A stretch of DNA of 34,694 nt from UBA7328 sp002471345 (GTDB lineage Bacteria; Bacteroidota; Bacteroidia; Chitinophagales; Saprospiraceae): NCBI GenBank assembly GCA_964011275.1, contig CAXGOB010000055.1, positions 1 to 34,694 of the forward strand, in the 5' to 3' direction. The translations under genes and the position numbers were made by a program. Position 1 is the first letter of the stretch. Each line of letters opens with the position of its first letter. Shown piece after piece: positions 16,428-24,241 of the stretch. Below the pieces are notes generated by a model that worked only from the letters and a program-made list of their open reading frames with translations, had not been told where the DNA came from and made no database searches.

Positions 16428-17069
16428 TTATGAATTGAAAAGTCCATGGAGGTTAGCATCAATTTGCTCTATAATTTTAGATAAATCTTCTCTATTCTTT
16501 TTGAAATCTAAATCATCAACCGTAATGATCAGTTTTGGGCCCTCTTTGTAATTATTGATCCAGTTTTCATATCTCTCATTCAATTTTTTAAGATAGTCTA
16601 AGCTCATACTTCCTTCATATTCTCGGCCTCTATTTTGGATATGTGAAACTAGGGTAGAAATATTCGCCTTAAGATAAATTAGAAGATCAGGTGGGGCAAC
16701 TTGTGTTGACATTGTCTTGAACAGAGATATATAATTGTTGAAATCCCTTTCATCCATAAGACTCATCTCATATAGATTTGGAGCAAAAATGTAAGCATCT
16801 TCATAAATCGTTCTATCCTGTACTACTGTTTTGTCACCGTTATGGATTTCGAGTAGTTGCGTGTACCTGCTATTAAGAAAGTATATCTGCAAGTTAAATG
16901 ACCACCTTCTCATATCATGATAAAAGTCATTCAGGTAAGGGTTTTCACCTGTATCCTCGTACATGACATCCCACCCATAGTGCTCTGAAACTAAGGTAGA
17001 TAACGTAGTCTTTCCTGTACCAATGTTACCAGTTATGGCTACATGTTTAATCCCAGACTTTTGGCTCAT
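16428..17069 (-). CDS. Deoxynucleoside kinase (dNK/dGK family)
   Basis: The enzyme phosphorylates deoxynucleosides to monophosphates for dNTP salvage. The 213 residues show the P-loop GNIGTGKTT (14-22), the YEDTGENPYL region with Glu38, which acts as the catalytic base in the family, Asp85-Arg86 in QDRTIYEDAYIF, and a LID region with NRGREYE. Specificity between adenosine, guanosine, cytidine and thymidine is not readable here. It is the first gene of a two-gene minus-strand unit with the YggS gene and is divergent from gatC. Confidence 0.9.
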   Translation of the reverse strand: MSQKSGIKHVAITGNIGTGKTTLSTLVSEHYGWDVMYEDTGENPYLNDFYHDMRRWSFNLQIYFLNSRYTQLLEIHNGDKTVVQDRTIYEDAYIFAPNLYEMSLMDERDFNNYISLFKTMSTQVAPPDLLIYLKANISTLVSHIQNRGREYEGSMSLDYLKKLNERYENWINNYKEGPKLIITVDDLDFKKNREDLSKIIEQIDANLHGLFNS

Positions 17070-17177
17070 TCCACAATAATATGAAAATGTGCTGATAGGA
17101 CAATTATCTATGCATTCAAATCAGAATTATTATAGGAGATGTAAGTGGTCTAGATCGCTTTAAATCCTTTCAATGAG

Positions 17178-17185
17178 TATATTCG
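17178..17185 (+). promoter_or_regulatory. Candidate -7 box for gatC
   Basis: TATATTCG, a one-base variant of TAnnTTTG, lies 35 bases before the gatC ATG. The same TTCG ending is seen before mdh and nusB. No matching -33 TTG is evident. Confidence 0.3.
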
Positions 17186-17220
17186 CCGATAATTTTATCG
17201 TTCATATCTAAAAGAATTAA

Positions 17221-17514
17221 ATGGTAATAGACGATGCTTTAATTTCAAAACTTGAAAAGCTTTCTCGTTTAGAACTTCGAGAAGAGGAAAAGGTGAAAGT
17301 GAAAGAAGATCTAAACAAAATGCTAGGCATGTTTGATAAACTTAATGAAGTTGATACAAATGATGTAGAGCCGTTGAGATATGTTCTGGATGAGCATTCT
17401 TCAGCTATAAGAGATGATGTAGTAGGTGAGGAGCTAGATAATCACAAAGCTCTTCAGAATGCAGAAGAAAGTAAAAAACCATTTTTTGTGGTTCCTAAGT
17501 TTTTGAAAAAGTAA
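17221..17514 (+). CDS. gatC: Asp-tRNA(Asn)/Glu-tRNA(Gln) amidotransferase subunit C
   Basis: GatC is the small clamp subunit that stabilises GatA in the GatCAB complex, which converts mischarged Glu-tRNA(Gln) or Asp-tRNA(Asn) to the amidated forms. The 97 residues are standard, with the family's LEKLSRLELREEEKVKVKED helix region, a LNKMLGMFDKLNEVDTNDVE stretch, EPLRYV, and the C-terminal FFVVPKFLKK. gatA and gatB are not adjacent, as is usual in this phylum. An ABC transporter ATPase gene starts 9 bases after its stop, so the two are likely cotranscribed. Confidence 0.93.
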   Translation: MVIDDALISKLEKLSRLELREEEKVKVKEDLNKMLGMFDKLNEVDTNDVEPLRYVLDEHSSAIRDDVVGEELDNHKALQNAEESKKPFFVVPKFLKK

Positions 17515-17523
17515 ATACTTAAA

Positions 17524-18264
17524 ATGAACGATAGCGTAATATTCACTGAAAACCTGACGAAAACCTATGACATGGGCGAGATTCAGGTGCATGCTTTGAG
17601 AGGCATAGACATTACTATAAAGAAAAGTGAATATGTAGCTCTAATGGGCTCCTCAGGTTCAGGAAAGTCAACCTTGATGAATCTATTGGGTTGCCTTGAT
17701 ACACCTACAATAGGCAAGTACTTTCTTAATGGAGAAGATGTTTCATTACTAGATGATAATGAATTGGCCGAAATAAGAAATAAGGAAATTGGATTCATAT
17801 TTCAAACATTTAACCTTCTACCAAGGTTAAGCTCTTTGGATAATGTTTCATTGCCTTTAATTTATTCTGGTATGTCAAGGAGAAAAAGAGAGGATATGGC
17901 AGAAATTGCCTTAGAAAAAGTAGGACTTGCTGACAGAATGGACCATAAACCGAATGAACTATCAGGTGGCCAGAGGCAAAGGGTTGCTATTGCAAGAGGT
18001 CTTGTGAACAATCCAGCACTGCTATTAGCAGATGAGCCTACCGGAAACTTAGATACTAAAACTTCAATTGAGATAATGGCGATTTTGGAGAAACTTCATG
18101 ATATGGGCCATACAATTGTAGTGGTAACTCATGAGCCAGACATTGCTGCTCATTCATCTCGTATAATTAGGCTTAAGGATGGATTAGTAGAATCAGATAA
18201 AATAAATGAAAATGTTGTGAGGGCTTTAGATCCTGATCACCATTACAACATTCATAGTATTTAG
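17524..18264 (+). CDS. ABC transporter ATP-binding protein, LolD/MacB type
   Basis: The 246-residue ATPase has Walker A GSSGSGKST (42-50), a Q-loop in FIFQTFNLLPRL, the signature LSGGQRQRVAIARG (146-159), Walker B LLLADEPTGNLD with Glu171, and the H-loop His203 in VVTHEPD. FQTFNLLPRLSSLDNV and the ADEPTGNLD sequence mark the MacB/LolD/FtsE-like group, which works with FtsX-type permeases in lipoprotein release, macrolide or peptide efflux, or mechanotransmission. No permease is encoded next to it, so its partner is elsewhere and the role stays open. It follows gatC by 9 bases. Confidence 0.92.
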   Translation: MNDSVIFTENLTKTYDMGEIQVHALRGIDITIKKSEYVALMGSSGSGKSTLMNLLGCLDTPTIGKYFLNGEDVSLLDDNELAEIRNKEIGFIFQTFNLLPRLSSLDNVSLPLIYSGMSRRKREDMAEIALEKVGLADRMDHKPNELSGGQRQRVAIARGLVNNPALLLADEPTGNLDTKTSIEIMAILEKLHDMGHTIVVVTHEPDIAAHSSRIIRLKDGLVESDKINENVVRALDPDHHYNIHSI

Positions 18265-18371
18265 CCCTAATAAGAATTAGAAACCACTCAAATTCTATTT
18301 CTTTCCATTTTTGTCAAGGTTTTTGATTTAACTTCTACAGTTGTGGATTGTTCCTATAATTGTAAAATATT

Positions 18372-20408
18372 ATGAAGATTGATTTTAAAGCCATTTTTTC
18401 CAAGAAGGAGAATATTATCTCCATGCTCTTGGTATTGGCAGTTATCATCTTTATAGCTTTTCTTTTTCCATCTACAGGTCGATTTCATCTAGAATATAAT
18501 GAAGGTGAAGTATGGAAATACGATGATCTGCTTGCCCCATTCGAATTCCCTCTATTAAAGAATATTGATGAGGTGAATAGATTGAAAAAAGAAGTTCGAA
18601 GTGAATTTGTTCCTCATTTTAAAAAAACATCCTCTTTTGGTAAAATTCATGATATTGTCACTAATTATGTGATTGAGATAAAATCAGAATTGGTTAATTC
18701 TTCTTATCAAAAACTTTTGAGGTTTCTCAAAGAAAACCAACAAAAAATTTTAATTACTAAAGATCAACTTTCTTTTGGAGATCTTAATAAGACTGAGTTT
18801 TTCCTTCTTGAAGCACAAGGAAGTATAAAATTATCCAAAGACCAATACTTTGATATCAATGATTACTATACTTTTATAATCGGTGAAATACCAAGTAGCT
18901 ATCATGAGGAGCTAGGAAAAATCATCACTATTGAGGCGGAGATTGATCTAGATAAAAGTAAAAGTGAACTTCAAAAAGCAGAAAGCCTTGCCATTCTATC
19001 CGATGAATCTATAAGAGATGGGGAACTCATCGTCTCTAAAGGAAATCTAATATCCACTCCTGTATATCAAAAACTACAATCATTAGAAGATGCTTTTGCG
19101 AAAAAAGAAGTAACATTTACTGAAGGTTTTGGATCATTTACAGGACACATCATATTGACTTTCCTGATTCTAGGAGCCTTGATGCTTTATTTGCATTTTC
19201 ATTTTCCATTGATTTTACAGACACCAAAGGAGCTTTCATTTATTCTTTTGTGGATAGTCGTGTTCACTTTTCTAGTGTATCAAATTGAGAAAACTCCAAA
19301 CCTGAGTGCCTACATGATTCCTTTTTGTATTGCCCCTATTGTGATAAAGACCTATTATGAAGAAAGATTAGCACTATTCGTGCACATAGTAATTGTTCTA
19401 ATTGCGAGTTTTTTGTCAGCACTAGATTATGAATTCACTTTTCTACAGATACTTGCTGGGATTGTGACGGTGTTACTAATAGAAGAGACAAGGTATTGGG
19501 ATAGATTTTTTGTTTCCATTCTAATTATTCTTTCCAGTTATGTCCTGGGATTTTGGGGACTGAATATGGCTGCTTCAAATGCAATTGGTCAAGGAATCGA
19601 GATTTCAGTTTTAAAATGGTTGGGTGTAAATGGAGTTTTGATTTTGTTGGCATATCCAATAATCCCATTGTTTTCTAAAATATTTGGTTTTACTAGTAAC
19701 ATAACTCTAATGGAACTAGCAGATCTGAATAAACCACTGCTAAAAGATTTATCAATCAGTGCACCTGGTACATTTCAACACTCTCTTCAGGTTTCTAATC
19801 TTTCACAGGCAGCTGCTGAAAAGATTGGAGCTAATAGTCTTCTAATAAAGGTCGCTGCTCTATACCATGATATTGGGAAGTTATCTGACCCTATGATTTT
19901 TATAGAAAATGTAGGTTACGGAAGGAATCCACATGAACAATTGAGCTATATAGAAAGTGCAAAGAAAATTATTGCACATGTTTCAGAAGGTGAAAAATTA
20001 GCCAAAACTTATGGCCTCCCCAAAGAAATTATATCTATGATAAGGACTCATCATGGAACTACAAAGGTTGAATTTTTCTACAGAAAGCAACAAGAAGAGC
20101 ATCCAGATGAACTTATAGACGATGCTGCTTTTACTTACCCAGGCCCCAAACCTGTGACTAAAGAAGAAACCATATTGCTTTTAGCAGATTCAATAGAAGC
20201 CACATCTAAAAGTTTAAACCTTCCAACAGCTCAGGAGATTGACGATCTTGTGGATACGATAACTTTAGATAAAATAAAACAGGGTCAACTCTCAGAATCT
20301 AAGTTGAATTATAGGGAGATGGTAGTCTGCAAAAATATATTTAAAGACTTATTAAAAAGTATTAACCATGTTCGAATCAAGTACCCTGAAGCAGTAAAGT
20401 CTGACTAA
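18372..20408 (+). CDS. PgpH-type membrane HD phosphodiesterase (7TMR-HD family)
   Basis: Family members such as PgpH of Listeria hydrolyse cyclic di-AMP. The 678-residue protein has an N-terminal membrane helix (about 14-32), a large outer domain (about 35-255) of the 7TM-HDED type, then several closely spaced transmembrane helices (about 255-440), and a cytoplasmic HD domain. The HD site is visible as FQHSLQ (His470), YHDIGK (His499, Asp500), a later RTHHGT and LLADSIEA. The length is typical for Bacteroidota members. It is preceded by a 107-base gap with no clear promoter. Its stop interleaves with the stop of convergent coaE. The c-di-AMP substrate is inferred from family. Confidence 0.88.
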   Translation: MKIDFKAIFSKKENIISMLLVLAVIIFIAFLFPSTGRFHLEYNEGEVWKYDDLLAPFEFPLLKNIDEVNRLKKEVRSEFVPHFKKTSSFGKIHDIVTNYVIEIKSELVNSSYQKLLRFLKENQQKILITKDQLSFGDLNKTEFFLLEAQGSIKLSKDQYFDINDYYTFIIGEIPSSYHEELGKIITIEAEIDLDKSKSELQKAESLAILSDESIRDGELIVSKGNLISTPVYQKLQSLEDAFAKKEVTFTEGFGSFTGHIILTFLILGALMLYLHFHFPLILQTPKELSFILLWIVVFTFLVYQIEKTPNLSAYMIPFCIAPIVIKTYYEERLALFVHIVIVLIASFLSALDYEFTFLQILAGIVTVLLIEETRYWDRFFVSILIILSSYVLGFWGLNMAASNAIGQGIEISVLKWLGVNGVLILLAYPIIPLFSKIFGFTSNITLMELADLNKPLLKDLSISAPGTFQHSLQVSNLSQAAAEKIGANSLLIKVAALYHDIGKLSDPMIFIENVGYGRNPHEQLSYIESAKKIIAHVSEGEKLAKTYGLPKEIISMIRTHHGTTKVEFFYRKQQEEHPDELIDDAAFTYPGPKPVTKEETILLLADSIEATSKSLNLPTAQEIDDLVDTITLDKIKQGQLSESKLNYREMVVCKNIFKDLLKSINHVRIKYPEAVKSD

Positions 20409-20998
20409 TTTATTGATTCTAAAATAACATTGTGAATGTCCCAAACCTGTTTGATCAATGATGTATGGCCATCATTGAGTATCACAAAGTCAGCTTTTAA
20501 CACTTTTTCTTCTTGAGGCATTTGTTTATTGATTCTATCCATCACATCTTCTTCAGAAATATTGTCTCTATCTATAATCCTTTGTATTCTTAGTTCGAGA
20601 GGAGCATCTACAACGATGACAAAATCAAGAAAAGAGACTGAGCCGGATTCAAACATCAATGCTGCTTCGTAAAGACCATAAGGAGTTTCAACATGATTAA
20701 ACCATTTTATTAAATCCATTCCAACGGCAGGATGGACTATTTGATTGATTCTCTTGGTCTTATCTGGGTTTTTGAAAATTATGTTACCAATATGCTTTCG
20801 ATTCAAATTTCCATTTTCATCATAGCTTTCTGATCCAAATTCTTTAATGATTTGAGCCTTTACATCGCTATCATGAATCATTAACCATTTGGCTCTGGTA
20901 TCAGCATCATATATTGGAATATTAAAACTTTCAAATATTCTGGCACAAAAAGATTTCCCTACTCCTATTCCTCCTGTTATTCCTATTTTTTTACACAT
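20405..20998 (-). CDS. coaE: Dephospho-CoA kinase
   Basis: CoaE phosphorylates the 3'-hydroxyl of dephospho-CoA with ATP to complete CoA. The 197 residues have a P-loop (ITGGIGVGKS, residues 7-16), the IYDADTRAKWLM segment with the conserved DAD, a central HPAVGMDLIKW motif, and the LID-like LELRIQRIIDRDNISEEDV region. The ATG lies 16 bases inside the end of the upstream YigZ gene, suggesting translational coupling. CoaD, the preceding enzyme, is encoded at 1795-2283. Confidence 0.95.
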   Translation of the reverse strand: MCKKIGITGGIGVGKSFCARIFESFNIPIYDADTRAKWLMIHDSDVKAQIIKEFGSESYDENGNLNRKHIGNIIFKNPDKTKRINQIVHPAVGMDLIKWFNHVETPYGLYEAALMFESGSVSFLDFVIVVDAPLELRIQRIIDRDNISEEDVMDRINKQMPQEEKVLKADFVILNDGHTSLIKQVWDIHNVILESIN

Positions 20999-21645
20999 TC
21001 TTCTATTTTGATGTCTGACTTAAATGATTCATGGGTGACATAATCTTTACTTATACCATGAAAATGAGATTGGAAATGAACTAATTTATCTTCAAATTCC
21101 GACAATCTTATTTCTACTTTTATCCAATTTTCCATTCCCATATGCTGATCCTTGATTTCAATATTGGTAGTTTTTAAGCTATTGTACACTTTTCCCATCT
21201 GATCATGACTAAAATGAATTTTGGCATATTGATAAACATATTCTATTACTATTTTTGAATTGTTAATCACATCTCTACTACTTTCTTTATATGCTCTAAT
21301 TAGTCCTGAAGCCCCTAATTTAGTTCCTCCAAAATACCTTACGACTGCGAGTAAAGAATCTGTAAGTTCAAAACTTTTTAATTCATTGTATATTGGTCTG
21401 CCAGCTGTGCCTGAAGGTTCTCCATCATCATTCATTCTAAACTTTGTGCCATCGACCCCAAGATGATATGCATAGCATATATGTCTTGATTTAGGATGAA
21501 TGCTTTTAAGATTTAATATCTTCTCTGTCACCTCTTCTTCATTTTGCACATGGTACAGGTATGACAAGAATTTGCTCCCTTTTTCTTTATAAAGTCCTTC
21601 AGAATTTGCTTCTATAGTCTTGAATTCGTCAATAATTAAGTCCAT
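20983..21645 (-). CDS. YigZ/IMPACT-family protein
   Basis: The 220-residue protein carries the IMPACT N-terminal domain: GLYKEKGSKFLSYLYHV, then HICYAYHLG, NDDGEPSGTAGRPI, and VVRYFGGTKLGASGLIRAY. These are the hallmarks of YigZ. A C-terminal ferredoxin-like region follows. Eukaryotic IMPACT inhibits GCN2; bacterial YigZ has no settled function, though links to translation have been proposed. It heads the unit yigZ-coaE, with 16 bases of overlap. The divergent DoxX gene lies immediately upstream. Confidence 0.92.
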   Translation of the reverse strand: MDLIIDEFKTIEANSEGLYKEKGSKFLSYLYHVQNEEEVTEKILNLKSIHPKSRHICYAYHLGVDGTKFRMNDDGEPSGTAGRPIYNELKSFELTDSLLAVVRYFGGTKLGASGLIRAYKESSRDVINNSKIVIEYVYQYAKIHFSHDQMGKVYNSLKTTNIEIKDQHMGMENWIKVEIRLSEFEDKLVHFQSHFHGISKDYVTHESFKSDIKIEECVKK

Positions 21646-21701
21646 ATAGTGGCTAATATGCGTATTAACTTGTCATTTACATTATTATTTAAAACAAGTT
21701 T

Positions 21702-21709
21702 TACATTTG
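21702..21709 (+). promoter_or_regulatory. Candidate -7 box for the BT_3928-like gene
   Basis: TACATTTG is an exact match to TAnnTTTG and lies 15 bases before ATG 21724. It sits inside the longer possible reading from 21649, which argues that translation starts at 21724. No -33 TTG is found at the usual distance. Confidence 0.35.
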
Positions 21710-21723
21710 CAAAAAAAAATAAT

Positions 21724-23214
21724 ATGACGCTTACAGTTATACTCATATATGTGGGGATTGCCGCGATAATTTTAACATTGATCACCGTCTTTGCTTTTAA
21801 GACGCATAAAAGTTGGCTTATGACTTTTCTGCAGAATTATGTTGGTGCTTTTTTCATTTTCTCTGGTTGGGTTAAGGCCGTTGACCCTTTGGGTACAGCT
21901 TACAAGATGGAGCAATATTTTGCTGAATTCGAAGCTACTTTTGAAGCCACATGGTTTTCATTTCTTACTCCATTGTTTCCTTTTCTTTCATCTATGGCTG
22001 TTCAGTTTGCTGTGCTGATGATCATATTTGAAATAATACTCGGTATAATGCTAATTATTGGATCTAGACCAAAGTTAACATCTTGGGCCTTCCTACTACT
22101 GGTTGCTTTTTTTACATTTCTCACAGGATTTACATATTTAACTGGATATGTACCTAATGGAGGTAATTTCTTTGATTTTGGTTCGTGGTCAGATTATAAT
22201 GTGAATAACATGAGGGTTACGGATTGTGGATGCTTTGGAGATTTTATCAAATTAGCACCCAAAGTTTCATTTTTTAAAGATGTAATACTTTTATTTCCTG
22301 CTTTCTTTTTTCTTTTTAGATATCAAGATTTTCATACTTGCTTCTCATCGAAAGTAAGAGGAAGTGTATTAACGGTCTCATTAATTGGATTGGTGATTTA
22401 TTGCATGAGTAATTATGTTTCGGATATTCCTAAGTTAGATTTTCGACCTTTCAAAAAAGGTGCTGATATAGCATCTCAAAAGCAAGCTGAAACTGATGCT
22501 CAAGCCAATGTTCAGGTATTAGGATTTGTTTTAGAAAACAAAAACTCAGGAGAGGTGATCCAAGTGCCATACAACGATTATTTAGCCAACTTGGCAAATT
22601 ATCCATCCGATACCTGGAAAGTTACAGATCAGGTACTTGGTGAACCGGCAATTCCTCTTACGAAAATAAGTGATTTTGATATTTCAGATATTTATGGTCA
22701 TCCGGCAACAGATCAGTTACTTTTAGAAAAAGGACCTTACATTATGATAGTTTGTCATAAAACATATGGGTCTGGAAACCAAGCTACTAAAGTGGTTGAA
22801 GATACAGTGTTTGTTATGGACACTATTTACAATGATGCTTATCAAGAAGGATATGTTATTGAAAAGAATGTAGAGAGAATTGATAAAAACACTGTGAGTT
22901 TCACGAACTACATTTGGAAAGATTACTATGCTAAAAGATTTGAAGAAGTTATCAAACCATTTGTTTCAGATGCAAGAAGAAATGGGATAAAGACTGTGGC
23001 TGTGATAGGAGGCGCTGATAAGGCTAAAATACTAGATTTTGAATCTGACCTTGAACTTGGGATAGATTACTATGTAGCTGATGATATATTACTAAAAACT
23101 ATTGTCAGATCTAATCCAGGAATTGTGTTATGGGAGGACGGTAAAATATTGGATAAATGGCATTATAAAAAACTGCCCTCCTTTGAAGAAGTTAAAAATT
23201 TACATATAAAATAA
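21724..23214 (+). CDS. BT_3928-like DoxX/MauE family membrane protein with C-terminal thioredoxin-like region
   Basis: The protein has a first membrane helix (MTLTVILIYVGIAAIILTLI), then a DoxX/MauE-like four-helix domain with SGWVKAVDPLGTAYKM and TDCGCFGDFIKL, whose Cys pair is typical of the MauE branch. Another membrane helix and a large C-terminal domain (about 220-496) follow. The end (LLKTIVRSNPGIVLWEDGKI, then DKWHYKKLP) resembles the last strands of a thioredoxin fold, but no CxxC is present in that domain. This matches my memory of Bacteroides BT_3928-like proteins. The open frame begins at 21649; ATG 21724 (496 aa) is preferred because the longer start would begin 3 bases from the divergent yigZ start. 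The function is unknown, plausibly envelope redox. Confidence 0.8.
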   Translation: MTLTVILIYVGIAAIILTLITVFAFKTHKSWLMTFLQNYVGAFFIFSGWVKAVDPLGTAYKMEQYFAEFEATFEATWFSFLTPLFPFLSSMAVQFAVLMIIFEIILGIMLIIGSRPKLTSWAFLLLVAFFTFLTGFTYLTGYVPNGGNFFDFGSWSDYNVNNMRVTDCGCFGDFIKLAPKVSFFKDVILLFPAFFFLFRYQDFHTCFSSKVRGSVLTVSLIGLVIYCMSNYVSDIPKLDFRPFKKGADIASQKQAETDAQANVQVLGFVLENKNSGEVIQVPYNDYLANLANYPSDTWKVTDQVLGEPAIPLTKISDFDISDIYGHPATDQLLLEKGPYIMIVCHKTYGSGNQATKVVEDTVFVMDTIYNDAYQEGYVIEKNVERIDKNTVSFTNYIWKDYYAKRFEEVIKPFVSDARRNGIKTVAVIGGADKAKILDFESDLELGIDYYVADDILLKTIVRSNPGIVLWEDGKILDKWHYKKLPSFEEVKNLHIK

Positions 23215-23217
23215 TTT

Positions 23218-23249
23218 TTGCATTTGTTTATCATTATTATCTATCTTCG
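23218..23249 (+). promoter_or_regulatory. Candidate promoter of nusB
   Basis: TTG (23218-23220), a 21-base spacer, then TATCTTCG (23242-23249), one base from the TAnnTTTG -7 consensus. The start of transcription would be about 22 bases before the nusB ATG. This is the best two-part match on the plus strand and could drive nusB through trmH. Confidence 0.45.
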
Positions 23250-23278
23250 CGACTGTTAAAAAGATGACATGATAGTAC

Positions 23279-24205
23279 ATGCTCAGTAGACGAAGTGTAA
23301 GAATTAAAGCGATGCAGTTTTTATTCTCTCTTAGCAGAGATGAAGACTTGAAATTTGACGAAGCTGCGAAACGCTTTTGGATTAGTATTGAAACTACTTA
23401 TGACTTGTATATGTACAACCTGTATCTTCTAATGGAAGTTACTAAGTGTGCCTATCAAGATGCCGAAAATAGAAAGACTAAACACCTTCCTTCGGCATAT
23501 GACAAAAAATTCACGGCTAAGATAGATACCAATCCACTGATGAATTCACTCTCGGAGAATAGTGAGCTTAGTAAGGAATTTAAAAAGAGAAATTTCGAAA
23601 GTCTTAAGAATACAGACTATTACAAGAAAATCTATAATTCCTTTTCGAAAAATGAGGAATACAAAAAGTACATAGAAAGTGAAAATTCTAAAGAGGATGA
23701 TCTCAGTATTCTATTAGACCTGTATCGACATTGTAGAAAGAGTGAGCTCTTTAATGAACTGCTTGAAGATGGTTATCCACAATGGATTGATGATAAATCG
23801 GTAGTTGTTGGAAGTGTTAAAAAGACTCTTAAACAATTGCCCGCTGCAGAATCAAAATTCTTTGATCAGTATTATCCTGATGATGAAACAGTTAAAGAGT
23901 ATGGATTTGAGTTATTCAAAAAAACATATGAAGAAAATGATTCTCTTTTAGAAATCATTAAGCCTACTCTAAAAAACTGGGATCACGAGAGAGTTGCTAT
24001 TATTGATATGATCTTATTAAAAATGGCACTTTCTGAATATTTGTATTTTGAGACTATTCCCACTACGGTAACACTCAATGAGTATTTAGAAGTTTCCAAA
24101 ATGTATAGCACAGCAAAGAGTAAAGATTTTATAAACGGTATTCTGGATCGACTTAAGAATGATCTTACTGAGAATAAGATGATCAAAAAGAAGACTATAA
24201 AATAG
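23279..24205 (+). CDS. nusB: Transcription antitermination factor NusB (long Bacteroidota form)
   Basis: NusB binds boxA RNA with NusE (S10) and supports antitermination of rRNA operons. The N-terminus LSRRSVRIKAMQFLFSLSRD holds the RNA-binding basic helix, and the C-terminus has WDHERVAIIDMILLKMALSE followed by the family's TVTLNEYLEVSKMYSTAKS and FINGILDRL. At 308 residues it is about twice the E. coli length; a long charged middle segment is a known trait of Bacteroidota NusB. guaA starts 36 bases after the stop. Confidence 0.92.
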   Translation: MLSRRSVRIKAMQFLFSLSRDEDLKFDEAAKRFWISIETTYDLYMYNLYLLMEVTKCAYQDAENRKTKHLPSAYDKKFTAKIDTNPLMNSLSENSELSKEFKKRNFESLKNTDYYKKIYNSFSKNEEYKKYIESENSKEDDLSILLDLYRHCRKSELFNELLEDGYPQWIDDKSVVVGSVKKTLKQLPAAESKFFDQYYPDDETVKEYGFELFKKTYEENDSLLEIIKPTLKNWDHERVAIIDMILLKMALSEYLYFETIPTTVTLNEYLEVSKMYSTAKSKDFINGILDRLKNDLTENKMIKKKTIK

Positions 24206-24241
24206 CTTCATAAAAGAATTCACATTTTCTGAATTACAATA

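Noticed and set aside
18273..18296. AGAATT / AATTCT inverted repeat after the ABC ATPase gene
   Set aside because: Only six A/T-rich pairs with a 12-base loop, too weak to call a terminator.
20370..20378. GTTCGAATC, resembling a tRNA T-loop
   Set aside because: It lies inside the PgpH coding sequence and no acceptor or anticodon stem could be paired around it.
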